This document shows, piece by piece, positions 19,201 to 27,691 of a stretch of 64,000 bases of DNA. Under the pieces are notes generated by a model. The model did no database searches. It saw only the letters and a program-made list of their open reading frames with translations, and was not told the origin of the DNA. The DNA lies in contig NZ_SLYW01000004.1 of NCBI RefSeq assembly GCF_004343585.1, positions 124,001-188,000 of the forward strand. Direction: 5' to 3'. Positions within the stretch are counted from its first letter, which is position 1, and every line of letters begins with the position of its first letter. The position numbers were made by a program, and so were the translations under genes. The DNA comes from Neorhizobium sp. JUb45 (GTDB lineage: Bacteria > Pseudomonadota > Alphaproteobacteria > Rhizobiales > Rhizobiaceae).

Positions 19201-19475
19201 GCTGCACGGGCCAGCTTTCCGATCGCATCATCGATGCCATCTCCGAGATCCAGTTGGCGGTCGACGCGCTCATAATCATCGGTAACGAAGACGCTTGCGC
19301 CTTCTGCGCGGCGAAACAGCGGTGCCGTCAGAACACTGTCGAAACCGAGGGAGCGGGCATGTTCGAAAACCTCACGCCATGCTGAAATGCCCCGCAGGAG
19401 CAGGGGGTGCACGTAATAGATACGCGCGGGCTTCAGATCCGGCGCGGTTTCGGTGAAACGGGAATAGACGTTCAT
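16233..19475 (-). CDS. glgE: Alpha-1,4-glucan:maltose-1-phosphate maltosyltransferase, extended N-terminus
   Basis: A 1080-residue GH13_3 enzyme that adds maltose units from maltose 1-phosphate to alpha-1,4-glucan. The catalytic half, from about residue 415, has the beta-sandwich part, YFPPIHPIG, KLFRVDNPHTKPFPFWEWL with the nucleophile Asp, VVFLSEAFTKPKVM with the acid Glu, and FFVNTHDINPDFL. The first 400 residues form an extra part that looks like a decayed amylase barrel (ARSLGFDSVLTAPLFRR, LSLMMDIVPGRP, GFRCLELETLS) without a full catalytic set. Actinobacterial GlgE has about 660-700 residues, so this is much longer. I chose the ATG at 19475; the frame is open to 19523. It heads the operon, 26 bases before treS. 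Confidence 0.94.
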   Translation of the reverse strand: MNVYSRFTETAPDLKPARIYYVHPLLLRGISAWREVFEHARSLGFDSVLTAPLFRRAEGASVFVTDDYERVDRQLDLGDGIDDAIGKLARAARDNGLSLMMDIVPGRPRDAERAETSATDPRQSPFLRGTRRLTIAGGDDSFVSGWQKRLIHLSELGLSGFRCLELETLSPDAWRSVISSVKRAKANLRFMAWTPGTAFETRRALTDVGFDGSFSSLAWWNLQEGWFAEEHEAQSGIGREIAFPEAPFSKRVAHGTESAEILERRAERALKLAASLGGGLMVPMGFEYGAVTPLDPTHGTGGGLRILRDRPTFDLSGSIRAANDAVASADDFERQPIGLIASSHSPAAAIVRGDRGDLRISDSVRVILFNRDLRRSATPPLHAINEAASAFLPLTDVSDRGETLTDDLRLLPGELRIFEGRVSDPIIPTAAVEPVAKAALSPRLAIEKVTPSVDDGRFVVKRVVGETVIVEADVFGDGHDPLSAALLWRTADSNEWNEVPMALVLNDRWRAEFPLKRMGRHEYAIEAWRNPFQIFRYEFTKKHEARLDLRLEIQEGINLVLDAFDNASGDLKTELKVLFDRLTEEQDEQRIKTLLDPGTAELMAEADQKPHRVRSKIIPVDAERTAAAFASWYQIFPRSQSGDPNRHGTFDDVIARLPAIRAMGFDVLYFPPIHPIGSTNRKGKNNTLTPGPDDPGSPYAIGSADGGHDAIHPQLGTFDDFDRLVDAAAEHGLELALDLAIQASPDHPWLTDHPGWFDWRPDGTIRYAENPPKKYEDIVNVDFYAGEAVPSLWTELRDVVQTWVDHGVKLFRVDNPHTKPFPFWEWLIADIRSRHPDVVFLSEAFTKPKVMYRLAKVGFSQSYTYFTWRNAKWELEEYMREITTEAPRDFFRPHFFVNTHDINPDFLQNAPRPAYLIRAALAATLSGLWGVYNGFELCEGRPDAKRKEYADSEKYEIRAWDYDRPGNIKPEITLLNRIRRENPALHSHLGLQLLGAHNDNILFFEKSSQGHENVVLVAISLDPHHAQEADIEIPLWTFSRPDHGTLDMEDLITGQSFGWTGKWQHIRLEPDRPFAIWRVR

Positions 19476-19573
19476 GGCAAATCCTGACGTGTCTACGGTG
19501 TTGGCGTAGCGCGTCGATCCCACGAGGACCGTCGCTTATCGGCATGCGAAATCGTCCTAGAGGGCATTGCCCA

Positions 19574-19795
19574 TCAATGCAGATGCGCTTCCTCCAGCGC
19601 TTCGGCAAACAGCGTTTTGGCGTCCTCCGGATCGGCACGCTCATCGAGCGCTGCCAGACAGGCATGCCGGGCATCGACGAAACGTGGACCCTTTTGCCGC
19701 GGCCAATCATGATCGAGGAAGGACAAGGCCTCGAACGGGCCGGATATCTGCACGATGCCAACGGTAACCGCGCTGTTCCAGACAGGTTTCTGCAT
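19574..19795 (-). CDS. DUF982 domain protein
   Basis: A 73-residue protein of the DUF982 family, which is widespread and multicopy in Rhizobiales and has no known function. The family pattern is visible: WNSAVTVGIVQISGPFEAL at the N-terminus, FLDHDWPRQKGPRFVDARHACLAALD in the middle (quoted in parts: HDWPRQKGP, ARHACLAALDE) and a helical C-terminus AKTLFAEALEEA. GGAGGAGG lies just upstream of the ATG. It is on the same strand as glgE, 98 bases upstream, and could be cotranscribed. Confidence 0.82.
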   Translation of the reverse strand: MQKPVWNSAVTVGIVQISGPFEALSFLDHDWPRQKGPRFVDARHACLAALDERADPEDAKTLFAEALEEAHLH

Positions 19796-20038
19796 GGCAT
19801 TCCTCCTCCAAAACAGAAAATTGGTGTTCCCGAGACAACCGCCTTGGGGCGCAGGTCAGGGGTTCACCAAACTTCACGTTGCAGGTCTAACGAGCGTCGA
19901 CGTGATTTGTTTCCCGCGAAATTCGTTAAAATCGTCGCGATCGAGGCAGGCGAGGGCTGCTGTTCAATATTTGTGAAGGACTCGCGTCGATGCTGGCGGA
20001 AGTTCCTGGGCGATTCGCCCGCGTTGAGTGGAGACCGC

Positions 20039-20293
20039 ATGACCCTCGTTCAATTTCCCGCCGACCGCCGTATGGCCGATATCCGCCGTTGCAGCGAAAC
20101 CCTGACAGATCTGCATGGGGAGGAAGCCAACCGCTTCTGGCGTCAGGAAATGGCGGGCTTTGCCGCTCGTCTGAAAGCACAGGGTGTAACGGATGCGGAA
20201 ATCTCGCATCAGGCGGCACTGTTCATGAATGCCGTACAGATGGAATTGCAGGCTGCTTTCGCGGAACAGGAAGAGGCTGGTGCTTGGGGTTGA
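20039..20293 (+). CDS. Small conserved protein, DUF6074-like
   Basis: An 84-residue soluble helical protein. The N-terminus VQFPADRRMADIRRC, the EEANRFWRQEM motif and the C-terminal AVQMELQAAFAE agree with what I recall of the DUF6074 family of rhizobial proteins, of unknown function. I chose the ATG at 20039, where the family-like sequence begins. The open frame runs back to 19544, but the upstream part overlaps the DUF982 gene antisense and looks non-coding. No operon partner. Confidence 0.65.
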   Translation: MTLVQFPADRRMADIRRCSETLTDLHGEEANRFWRQEMAGFAARLKAQGVTDAEISHQAALFMNAVQMELQAAFAEQEEAGAWG

Positions 20294-20474
20294 TGCCCGT
20301 TCTGCCGCTGGCTTTTTCGCTTCAGTAACATAAGGCCAACGGTGATTTTCCCGACGACCGCCCGTGCCGAACGCGGGCGGACAGCGCATAAAGTGCCGCT
20401 TTTGAATTGTTAACTTTTAACAATTAGCGTAAATAATCATTAAATTACGACCAATCGCCTGTCTGGAGCGACAC

Positions 20475-20735
20475 ATGCGTGATCTCAGCAGAGCAAAGCC
20501 CGCATCTCAGCCTGATGCCGATGGCACAAGGGCCGAGGATGATCGGCAACTGACGGATCTGCTTCTCCGCAACAAGGTCAGCATCAGACCGACGCCTGCC
20601 GAATCGGTTGGTGCAAAAAGCACGCAGCCGCTGGTGTCACGTATCGTGACCTGGCTCATTTTGTGTGTAGCCCTGCCGGTTTTCCTGCTGGCCTATTTTT
20701 CCTCACGCACCGACGAAGACGATTTTTACGCCTGA
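20475..20735 (+). CDS. Small single-pass membrane protein, unknown function
   Basis: An 86-residue protein with a polar N-terminal half (about 53 residues), one hydrophobic segment at about residues 54-76 (IVTWLILCVALPVFLLAYF), and a short acidic tail. It is preceded by CTGGAGCGAC and by AT-rich DNA (20410-20450) that could hold a promoter. I recognise no domain. The predicted topology is tail-anchored with the N-terminus in the cytoplasm. Confidence 0.65.
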   Translation: MRDLSRAKPASQPDADGTRAEDDRQLTDLLLRNKVSIRPTPAESVGAKSTQPLVSRIVTWLILCVALPVFLLAYFSSRTDEDDFYA

Positions 20736-20840
20736 ACGATAGCTTTTCGAAAGCCGACGGGAAGATTGGTCACCCTTGCGCACGCGTCTGTCGTTGACTG
20801 CGATGAGGCATGACGGAGCGGAATAATTCTGGAAAGGGGA

Positions 20841-20930
20841 TGGCGGACAGGGTGGGATTCGAACCCACGGTACGCTTTCACGCACACACGCGTTCCAGGC
20901 GTGCGCCTTAAACCACTCGGCCACCTGTCC
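20841..20930 (-). tRNA. tRNA-Ser (anticodon GGA)
   Basis: Reading the minus strand, GGACAGGTGGCCGAGTGG begins the acceptor stem and D-arm, the anticodon loop is CTGGAAC with GGA, a long variable arm follows as expected for serine tRNA, then the T-arm GGGTTCGAATCCC and an encoded CCA end. Length is 90 bases. It reads UCC and UCU codons. No integrase or att duplication is seen near it. Confidence 0.95.
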
Positions 20931-21113
20931 TTAAGAAAGGGCTGCTGGGGATGTCTCCGAAGCAGCGGTCGGCGCGATATATACCAATGATTTTTTTAGG
21001 ATCAACCGAAATCTGACGGTTGGATGACGCTTTGTAAAACTCATGTCCGTTGCCAAGCCGCCAGCCGCCCGTTACGCTAGGATTTGCACAGTTTCTCAAT
21101 CGCTTCGGCCGCC

Positions 21114-21431
21114 ATGTCTCTTGTCTTTCATTTTCTCAGTCTGATCGCTTTGGCGGCCGCAATCGGCTCGGGCACGCTGGATTCCATCCAGTCGGTGGCA
21201 ACGTCGTCGGTGGCACTGGCAAGTCTGGGGGATTTGTGGATCGCCGTCAGTCCCGGAACACTGGTTGCGGCGGAAGATGCGGTCGAGCGTTATATTCATC
21301 CAGAAGCCTGGCAGCAGGGCGCATCCTTCCTGCTGGCGCAGCCGGCATGTGCGGTTTTTCTGGTCCTGGCCCTGATCCTGTGGATCATCGGCTATCGGCG
21401 CCCGAAGCCGTTCGGGCGTTTTGCTGCCTGA
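21114..21431 (+). CDS. Two-helix membrane protein, unknown function
   Basis: A 105-residue inner-membrane protein. A hydrophobic segment at residues 1-22 (LVFHFLSLIALAAAIGS) and another at about residues 75-95 (AVFLVLALILWIIGYRR) flank a loop with the pattern GTLDSIQSVATSSV and YIHPEAW. Similar proteins of unknown role occur in Rhizobiaceae. The ATG at 21114 gives the best N-terminal helix; an in-frame TTG at 21084 is possible. It precedes the nucleoside transporter operon by 225 bases and is probably unrelated. Confidence 0.65.
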   Translation: MSLVFHFLSLIALAAAIGSGTLDSIQSVATSSVALASLGDLWIAVSPGTLVAAEDAVERYIHPEAWQQGASFLLAQPACAVFLVLALILWIIGYRRPKPFGRFAA

Positions 21432-21493
21432 GGCGGCAGGCCGGCAGATTTTTTGCGCGATATTGCTGCTGATTAAAAAACGTGTGTCAGATT

Positions 21494-21522
21494 TTGACCA
21501 GTTGAAAAATTTTCCGTGAAAT
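21494..21522 (+). promoter_or_regulatory. Possible promoter of the nucleoside uptake operon
   Basis: TTGACC at 21494-21499 and TGAAAT at 21517-21522 are 17 bases apart and resemble weak -35 and -10 boxes. A perfect palindrome GGCACCGGTGCC lies further down at 21569-21580, before the BMP gene start. Both are read by eye. Confidence 0.3.
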
Positions 21523-21656
21523 TTCGCTGCGGGCATGCAAGGATAAGTCGCCGCAAGCCCAAAGAAAGGCACCGGTGCCGCAGAATGTTCGCCAGATTTT
21601 TCGGCCGGACTTGCGGGGGGAACCAAAAAGTCAAATTTAAGAAAACAGGGCGCACG

Positions 21657-22649
21657 ATGACGAAAACCCTTCTCACCCTTATTGCGACGGCCATGCTGTC
21701 GAGCACTGCTCTTGCTGCCGAGATCAAGCCGGCTCTGGTTTACGGCACGGGCGGCAAGTTCGACAAATCCTTCAATGAAGCTGCCTATGCCGGCGCTGAA
21801 ATGTACAAGAAGGAAACCGGCACCGAATATCGCGATTTCGAACCGACCAGCGATACGCAGGGCGAGCAGGCGATCCGCAACTTCGCCAGCAAGGGTTTTA
21901 GTCCGGTCGTCGCCGTCTCCTTCGCCTGGACATCGGCCATGGAAAAGGTTGCCGCCGAATACCCTGACACCAAGTTCGTGATCGTCGATTCCGTCGTTGA
22001 TCTGCCGAACGTTCGCTCGGTCGTTTATAACGAAGCCGAAGGCTCCTACCTCGTTGGCCTGCTGGCGGGCATGGCTTCCAAGACCGGCAAGGTCGGTTTC
22101 GTTGGCGGCATGGATATTCCGCTGATCCGCAAGTTCGGCTGCGGTTACGCCCAGGGCGCCAAGTCGGTGAAGTCCGACATGCAGGTCTTCCAGAACATGG
22201 TCGGCACGACCGGTGCCGCATGGAATGACCCGGTTCGCGCCGGCGAACTCACCAAGAACCAGATCGACCAGGGCGCCGACGTTGTCTACGCGGCAGCCGG
22301 TGCATCCGGTCTCGGCGTTCTGCAGACGGCTGCCGACAACAAGAAGCTGTCGATCGGCGTCGATTCGAACCAGAACCACGTTCATCCCGGCTCTGTCCTG
22401 ACCTCGATGGTCAAGCGCGTCGATCTTGCCGTTTACAACGCCTACAAGGATCTGGCCGCCGACAAGTTCACGCCCGGCGTTCAGGCGAACGGCATCAAGG
22501 ACGGTGGCGTCGTTTACGCGGTCGACGACAACAACAAGGCGCTGATCACGCCCGAAATGAAGGCTGCTGCCGACAAGGCGACTGCCGACATCATTGCCGG
22601 CACCGTCAAGGTGCACGACTACATGACGGACAACAAGTGCCCGCTCTAA
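21657..22649 (+). CDS. BMP-family nucleoside-binding lipoprotein-like substrate-binding protein
   Basis: A 330-residue periplasmic binding protein of the BMP/Med family, the receptor of nucleoside ABC importers. The signal peptide is residues 1-20 (LLTLIATAMLSSTALA). The family motifs ALVYGTGGKFDKSFNEAAYAG at the mature N-terminus (quoted in parts: GGKFDKSFNEAAY), VGLLAGMASKTGKVGFVGG, and VYAAAGASGLGVLQ are clear. No lipobox Cys is present, so it is a soluble periplasmic protein. I chose the ATG at 21657 where the signal peptide begins. It heads an operon with an ATPase, two permeases and nucleoside catabolic enzymes, which points to nucleosides as substrate. Confidence 0.9.
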   Translation: MTKTLLTLIATAMLSSTALAAEIKPALVYGTGGKFDKSFNEAAYAGAEMYKKETGTEYRDFEPTSDTQGEQAIRNFASKGFSPVVAVSFAWTSAMEKVAAEYPDTKFVIVDSVVDLPNVRSVVYNEAEGSYLVGLLAGMASKTGKVGFVGGMDIPLIRKFGCGYAQGAKSVKSDMQVFQNMVGTTGAAWNDPVRAGELTKNQIDQGADVVYAAAGASGLGVLQTAADNKKLSIGVDSNQNHVHPGSVLTSMVKRVDLAVYNAYKDLAADKFTPGVQANGIKDGGVVYAVDDNNKALITPEMKAAADKATADIIAGTVKVHDYMTDNKCPL

Positions 22650-22734
22650 TCTGATTGATGGGGCGCATGGCGGAGACGTCATGCGCCCAAATCGTATCCC
22701 GAATTTGCCAAGAATTCGCAAGGAGAGGCTGCGT

Positions 22735-24246
22735 TTGACCCCGCACCCCGCGATCGAACTGGCGGGCATCGACAAGAGTTTCGGTGCTGTACACGCCAAC
22801 AAGAATATCAACCTGACCGTCGCCAAGGGCTCGATCCACGGCATTATCGGCGAAAACGGGGCCGGCAAGTCGACCCTGATGTCGATCCTCTACGGTTTTT
22901 ATCAGGCCGACCGCGGCGAGATCCGCATCGACGGCAAGCCGGTGACGATCCGCGACAGCCAGACGGCCATCTCTTCCGGCATTGGCATGGTGCATCAGCA
23001 TTTCATGCTGGTGGAAAATTTCACCGTGCTGGAAAACGTCATGCTTGGCGCCGAAGGCGGTCAATTGCTGGCCAAGGGTGTTGCCGGTGCGCGCAAGGAA
23101 TTGAAGCGTCTGGAGACCGAATACGGGCTCGACGTCGATCCTGATGCCGTCATCGAGGAACTGCCGGTCGGCAAGCAGCAGCGTGTCGAAATTCTGAAGG
23201 CGCTCTATCGTGGCGCCGAAATCCTCATTCTCGACGAGCCGACCGGCGTGTTGACGCCGGCCGAGGCCGATCACCTGTTCCGCATCCTCAAGGTGCTGCG
23301 CGACCAGGGCAAGACCATCCTGCTCATCACCCACAAGCTGCGCGAGATCATGGCGATCACCGACGAGGTATCGGTCATGCGTCGCGGTGAAATGGTCGCC
23401 ACCCGCAAGACGGCGGAAACCACCGTCGAGGAACTGGCCGAGCTGATGGTAGGCCGTCGTGTTCTGCTGCGCGTCGAAAAGGGCGAAGCCCAGCCCGGCA
23501 AAGTGCTGCTGTCGGTGAAAAACCTGACGGTCAAGGACAGCCGCGGCGTCACCATGGTCGACGACGTGTCATTCGATGTCCGTGAGGGCGAAATTCTTGG
23601 GATCGCCGGTGTGGCAGGCAATGGCCAGTCGGAACTGCTGGAAGCGATTGCCGGCATCCGCAAGCCAACCTCCGGTGAAATCCTCATCGATGGCCAGCCG
23701 GTTGCCGGCCTCGATCCGGCCCGTCTGCGTCAGATCGGTCTCGCGCATATCCCGGAAGATCGCCACCATATGGGTCTCGTCCTCAAGTTCGAGGAATACG
23801 AGAACTCGGTGCTCGGTTATCACCGCGAGCCGCGTTACGGCCGTGGCGCGCTTCTCGATCTCGATGCCATCCGCAAGGATGCCGAGGAAAAGATCGCCAA
23901 ATATGATATCCGCCCGCCGAACCCGCGGCTGAAGACCGCCAATTTTTCCGGTGGTAACCAGCAGAAGATCGTCGTTGCCCGTGAAATCGAGCGCGATCCT
24001 AAAATGCTGATCATCGGCCAGCCGACCCGTGGCGTCGATATCGGCGCCATCGAATTTATTCATCGCCGTATCGTCGAGATGCGCGATGCGCAAAAGGCCG
24101 TGCTGCTGGTATCGGTCGAACTCGACGAAATCAGGTCCCTGTCGGATCGCATCATCGTGATGTTCGCCGGCAAGGTGGTTGGTGAAAAGACGCCGGATGC
24201 CGGCGAGCAGGCGCTTGGCCTGATGATGGCCGGCATCGCGGCATGA
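22735..24246 (+). CDS. Nucleoside ABC transporter ATP-binding protein (two domains)
   Basis: A 503-residue double ATPase of the sugar/nucleoside (CUT2-like) class. Domain one has Walker [10 protein letters not shown] near residue 40, the Q-loop [14 protein letters not shown], and [15 protein letters not shown]. Domain two starts near residue 260 and has the degenerate P-loop [10 protein letters not shown] usual in this class, then signature [15 protein letters not shown] and [17 protein letters not shown] place the start at TTG 22735, with AAGGAG nine bases upstream; the frame is open from ATG 22681. It is followed by the permease gene after seven bases. Confidence 0.92.
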   Translation: MTPHPAIELAGIDKSFGAVHANKNINLTVAKGSIHGIIGENGAGKSTLMSILYGFYQADRGEIRIDGKPVTIRDSQTAISSGIGMVHQHFMLVENFTVLENVMLGAEGGQLLAKGVAGARKELKRLETEYGLDVDPDAVIEELPVGKQQRVEILKALYRGAEILILDEPTGVLTPAEADHLFRILKVLRDQGKTILLITHKLREIMAITDEVSVMRRGEMVATRKTAETTVEELAELMVGRRVLLRVEKGEAQPGKVLLSVKNLTVKDSRGVTMVDDVSFDVREGEILGIAGVAGNGQSELLEAIAGIRKPTSGEILIDGQPVAGLDPARLRQIGLAHIPEDRHHMGLVLKFEEYENSVLGYHREPRYGRGALLDLDAIRKDAEEKIAKYDIRPPNPRLKTANFSGGNQQKIVVAREIERDPKMLIIGQPTRGVDIGAIEFIHRRIVEMRDAQKAVLLVSVELDEIRSLSDRIIVMFAGKVVGEKTPDAGEQALGLMMAGIAA

Positions 24247-24253
24247 GGAACCT

Positions 24254-25372
24254 ATGAGTACAGCGTCCGTCCCGCTCCCAAACTGGATCACCTACGGCGT
24301 TCTGCCGCTGCTGAACCTGCTGCTCGCTTTTTTCATTTCCGGCCTTGTCGTCTGGTCGATCGGCGAAAACCCGTTTCAGGCGCTCAGGCTGCTGATCGAA
24401 GGTGCGCTTGGGCGTGGTGAAGCGATCGGCTTCACCCTGTTCTATACGACGAGCTTCATCTTCACCGGCCTGTCCGTCGCTGTCGCTTTCCATGCCGGTC
24501 TGTTCAACATCGGCTCGGAAGGTCAGGCCTATGTCGGCGGTCTTGGTGCTGCCCTCGTGGCGCTGGCGCTCGATCATTACGTGCCGTGGTATGTGACGAT
24601 GCCGTTCGCGGTCATTGGCGCTGCCCTGTTCGGTGCCGGCTGGGCCTTCATTCCGGCATGGCTGCAGGCCAAACGCGGCAGCCACGTGGTCATCACCACC
24701 ATCATGTTCAATTTCATTGCCGCTGCGCTGATGGTTTACCTGCTGGTCAACGTCTTCATCGTGCCGGGCAAGATGGCGCCGGAAACCCGCACCTTTCTCC
24801 CCGGCGGACAGTTGCCGAAGCTGGACTGGCTGATGGCCTTGTTCGGCATGAAGCTCGGTCCGGCACCTTTCAATGTTTCCTTCATCATCGCGCTGGTGAT
24901 GTGTTTCCTCGTCTGGTTGCTGATCTGGCGCAGCAAGCTGGGATATGAGATGCGCACGCTCGGCATCTCGCCGTCGGCGGCCGTTTATGCTGGTATTCCC
25001 TATTCGCGCACGGTCATCATCGCCATGCTGATTTCGGGTGGTCTTGCCGGCATGATGGCGCTCAATCCGGTCATGGGGGCGTCTGCCCGCCTGCAGGTGG
25101 AGTTCGTGGCCGGTGCCGGTTTCGTCGGCATCGCCGTGTCACTGATGGGTCGCAGCCATCCGCTCGGCATCATCTTTTCGGCCCTGCTGTTCGGCATTCT
25201 CTATCAGGGCGGCGCCGATCTCTCATTTGAAATGCCCAATATCACCCGTGAAATGATTGTCGTCATTCAGGGTCTCGTCATCCTGTTTGCCGGCGCGCTC
25301 GAATATATGCTCCGCCCGGCCATGGTGCGGATCTACCAGCAGTTTGCGGGCCAGAAATCGGGGGGGAAGTGA
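24254..25372 (+). CDS. Nucleoside ABC transporter permease 1
   Basis: A 372-residue inner-membrane permease of the branched-chain/ribose-type permease family, with about eight to ten hydrophobic segments. Typical elements are LSVAVAFHAGLFNIGSEGQ in the first third, GSHVVITTIMFNFIAAAL in the middle, and LGISPSAAVYAGIP, the cytoplasmic loop that meets the ATPase. It partners the next gene to form the translocation pore. GAGGAACCT precedes the ATG. The gene order BMP-ATPase-permease-permease is the standard one for nucleoside importers. Confidence 0.9.
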   Translation: MSTASVPLPNWITYGVLPLLNLLLAFFISGLVVWSIGENPFQALRLLIEGALGRGEAIGFTLFYTTSFIFTGLSVAVAFHAGLFNIGSEGQAYVGGLGAALVALALDHYVPWYVTMPFAVIGAALFGAGWAFIPAWLQAKRGSHVVITTIMFNFIAAALMVYLLVNVFIVPGKMAPETRTFLPGGQLPKLDWLMALFGMKLGPAPFNVSFIIALVMCFLVWLLIWRSKLGYEMRTLGISPSAAVYAGIPYSRTVIIAMLISGGLAGMMALNPVMGASARLQVEFVAGAGFVGIAVSLMGRSHPLGIIFSALLFGILYQGGADLSFEMPNITREMIVVIQGLVILFAGALEYMLRPAMVRIYQQFAGQKSGGK

Positions 25373-25376
25373 ACCC

Positions 25377-26348
25377 ATGGATTATTTCGACATCTTTGTC
25401 AGCATCCTCGGATCCACCATTCGTCTGTCGATCCCGCTGATCTTTACCGCACTTGCCGGTCTGTTTTCAGAACGTGCAGGCATTTTCGATATCGGTCTTG
25501 AAGGCAAGATGCTGGCTGCCGCCTTCGCGGCCGCCTGTCTCGCCTATCTCAGCGGCAGTGCCTGGATTGGTCTGCTCGGTGGTATCGGCATTTCGATCGT
25601 CTTTTCGCTCATCCACGGTTTTGCCTCGATCACCAATCGTGGCAACCAGATCGTCTCCGGCGTGGCGCTGAATTTCATCGCCGCGGGTCTGACCATCGTG
25701 CTCGGCCAGGCATGGTTCAGTCAGGGCGGCCGTACGCCCGGCCTCACGGGCGACGCGCGTTTCGCGCCGATCATCCTGCCGGGCGTGGATTTCATGCGAG
25801 AAGTACCGGTTATCGGGCCGCTTTATGCCAACGTCATCTCCGGCAACAACATTCTCACCTATCTGGCATTTGCCGCGGTGCCCTTGTCCTGGTGGATCCT
25901 TTATCGCACCCGTTTCGGCCTGCGCCTTCGTGCTGTTGGTGAAAACCCGGCGGCTGTCGATACGGCCGGTATCTCCGTTGCATGGCTTCGCTACCGCGCA
26001 CTTCTGGTCACCGGCGTTCTCGGCGGCTTTGCCGGCGCCTATCTGGCGATCGCCCAATCGGCAGCCTTCATCAACAACATGTCCGCCGGCAAGGGCTATA
26101 TCGCGCTTGCCGCGCTGATTTTCGCCAAGTGGAAGCCGGTGCCGGTGATGTTTGCCTGCCTTCTGTTCGGTTTTCTCGATGCGGTTGCAAACTTCATGCA
26201 GGGCAAGTCTATCCCGATGATCGGCGAGGTGCCTGTGCAGATCTTTCAGGCGCTGCCCTATGTTCTCACCTGCATTCTGCTGGCCGGTTTCATCGGCATC
26301 GCCCATCCGCCCAAGGCCGGTGGCGTGCCTTATGTGAAGGAGCGTTGA
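25377..26348 (+). CDS. Nucleoside ABC transporter permease 2
   Basis: A 323-residue second permease of the same importer, paralogous to the first. It shows LIFTALAGLFSERAGIFDIG near the N-terminus, GNQIVSGVALNFIAAGL, and the coupling loop LRAVGENPAAVDTAGI. The start at ATG 25377 lies four bases after the stop of permease 1. It is followed almost directly by cdd, which ties transport to cytidine breakdown. The upstream frame to 25257 overlaps the first permease and is not used. Confidence 0.9.
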   Translation: MDYFDIFVSILGSTIRLSIPLIFTALAGLFSERAGIFDIGLEGKMLAAAFAAACLAYLSGSAWIGLLGGIGISIVFSLIHGFASITNRGNQIVSGVALNFIAAGLTIVLGQAWFSQGGRTPGLTGDARFAPIILPGVDFMREVPVIGPLYANVISGNNILTYLAFAAVPLSWWILYRTRFGLRLRAVGENPAAVDTAGISVAWLRYRALLVTGVLGGFAGAYLAIAQSAAFINNMSAGKGYIALAALIFAKWKPVPVMFACLLFGFLDAVANFMQGKSIPMIGEVPVQIFQALPYVLTCILLAGFIGIAHPPKAGGVPYVKER

Positions 26349-26349
26349 T

Positions 26350-26742
26350 ATGGCGCATGATCTGTTCGAAGCCGCCCGCGAAGCCATGGGCCGCGCTTAC
26401 GCGCCCTATTCGAAATTCCCCGTTGGTGCGGCCATCCGCACCGATGACGGAAAGATCTTTGTCGGCGCGAATATCGAGAATCTGTCCTTTCCCCAAGGCT
26501 GGTGTGCGGAGCCGACAGCAATCGGCGCGATGATCATGGGCGGCGGAAGCCGCATCAGCGAGATCGCCGTGATTGCCGAAAAGCTGGCGCTTTGCCCGCC
26601 CTGCGGTGGTTGCCGTCAGAAGATCGCCGAGTTTGCCGGTCCGGAGACCCGCGTCTATCTCTGCGACGAGCAGGGCGTGCAGAAGACCATGACGATGGAG
26701 GAGCTTCTGCCTTTCTCCTTCAAGACCGACATTCTCGGTTAA
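26350..26742 (+). CDS. cdd: Cytidine deaminase
   Basis: A 130-residue tetrameric-type cytidine deaminase that turns (deoxy)cytidine into (deoxy)uridine. The zinc site is WCAEPTAIGAM (Cys and catalytic Glu) and CPPCGGCRQKI (two Cys). The N-terminal YAPYSKFPVGAAI and NIENLSFP motifs complete the substrate pocket. Pro follows CAE where CAER is common, a variation I regard as harmless. The ATG comes one base after the permease stop region, with GGAGCG upstream. Its place in the operon fits nucleoside salvage. Confidence 0.93.
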   Translation: MAHDLFEAAREAMGRAYAPYSKFPVGAAIRTDDGKIFVGANIENLSFPQGWCAEPTAIGAMIMGGGSRISEIAVIAEKLALCPPCGGCRQKIAEFAGPETRVYLCDEQGVQKTMTMEELLPFSFKTDILG

Positions 26743-26755
26743 GCAGGAGCAGGGC

Positions 26756-27553
26756 ATGACGGCAGTCATCGATCTTCTCGTTGAACGGCTTGATGGTCTC
26801 GTGCCACGGCACGCCATCGTGCTTGGTTCGGGGCTTGGCCCCATCGTCAACGAGGTCACCGATCCGGTTCGCATCCCTTATGCGGAGCTGGAAGGTTTCC
26901 CGAAGGGTGGCGTGAGCGGCCATGCGGGTGAACTTGTGGCCGGTTATCTCGGCCGCGAACCGGTCATCATGCTGTCCGGCCGCACCCATTATTACGAACA
27001 CGGCGATGCCAACGCCATGCGTGCGCCGATCGAAATCCTTGCCGGTCTTGGCGTGCAGTCGCTGATCCTCACCAATTCGGCAGGCTCGGTGCGCGAGGAC
27101 ATGCCGCCCGGTTCGGTCATGCAGATCACCGACCACATCAACTATTCCGGCATGAACCCGCTGATCGGCGAGGCAAGCGATCGGCGTTTTGTCGGGCTGA
27201 CCAATGCCTATGACGCGGAACTGGCAACGGCCATGCGCAACGCTGCGATCCGCAGCGGTGTGCAATTGTTTTCCGGTGTCTACATGTGGTTTTCCGGGCC
27301 GAGCTTTGAAACACCGGCGGAAATCCGTATGGCGCGTGTTCTGGGCGCGGATGCTGTCGGCATGTCGACGGTGCCGGAAGTCATTCTGGCCCGTTATTTC
27401 GGCCTCAAGGTTGCCGCTGCTTCGGTCGTTACCAATTTTGCGGCCGGCATGACCGGTGCCGAGCTCAGCCATGACGAAACCAAGGATATGGCCCCGATCG
27501 GCGGTGCAAGGCTGGCGACGATCCTGTCGGAGATGTTTCGCCAGCCGGATTGA
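26756..27553 (+). CDS. punA: Purine nucleoside phosphorylase (trimeric type)
   Basis: A 265-residue phosphorylase that splits purine (deoxy)nucleosides with phosphate to free base and (deoxy)ribose 1-phosphate. It belongs to the trimeric PNP family: IVLGSGLGP (phosphate loop), SGRTHYYEHGDAN, ILTNSAGS, the FSGPSFETPAEIR segment with the catalytic Glu, and VTNFAAGM with the conserved Asn. An AGCAGGAGCAGG ribosome site precedes the ATG. It lies 13 bases after cdd in the nucleoside operon. The pentose product would go to DeoB and DeoC, both in this island. Confidence 0.9.
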   Translation: MTAVIDLLVERLDGLVPRHAIVLGSGLGPIVNEVTDPVRIPYAELEGFPKGGVSGHAGELVAGYLGREPVIMLSGRTHYYEHGDANAMRAPIEILAGLGVQSLILTNSAGSVREDMPPGSVMQITDHINYSGMNPLIGEASDRRFVGLTNAYDAELATAMRNAAIRSGVQLFSGVYMWFSGPSFETPAEIRMARVLGADAVGMSTVPEVILARYFGLKVAAASVVTNFAAGMTGAELSHDETKDMAPIGGARLATILSEMFRQPD

Positions 27554-27691
27554 TGATCCGGATAGTTTATTGATTTCAAATGCTTGATCCGAGATTTCTG
27601 CTGCGTCGCCACGGCCGGGTTGCCAGTTGCTGATTGGATGGTAAATATGACGTCCAAGCAGATTTCCGCCCTCAAACTCCGGAGTTTTCCC

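Noticed and set aside
19476..19573. EcfG (general stress sigma) promoter before glgE
   Set aside because: I looked for GGAAC followed by CGTT at 16-17 bases and did not find a convincing match here or before dps.
20841..20930. Integration site with tRNA as att locus
   Set aside because: No integrase, no direct repeat of the tRNA end and no foreign-looking genes next to it.
21096..22868. A 590-codon minus-strand frame across the BMP gene
   Set aside because: It is antisense to the clear binding-protein gene and has no recognisable domain.
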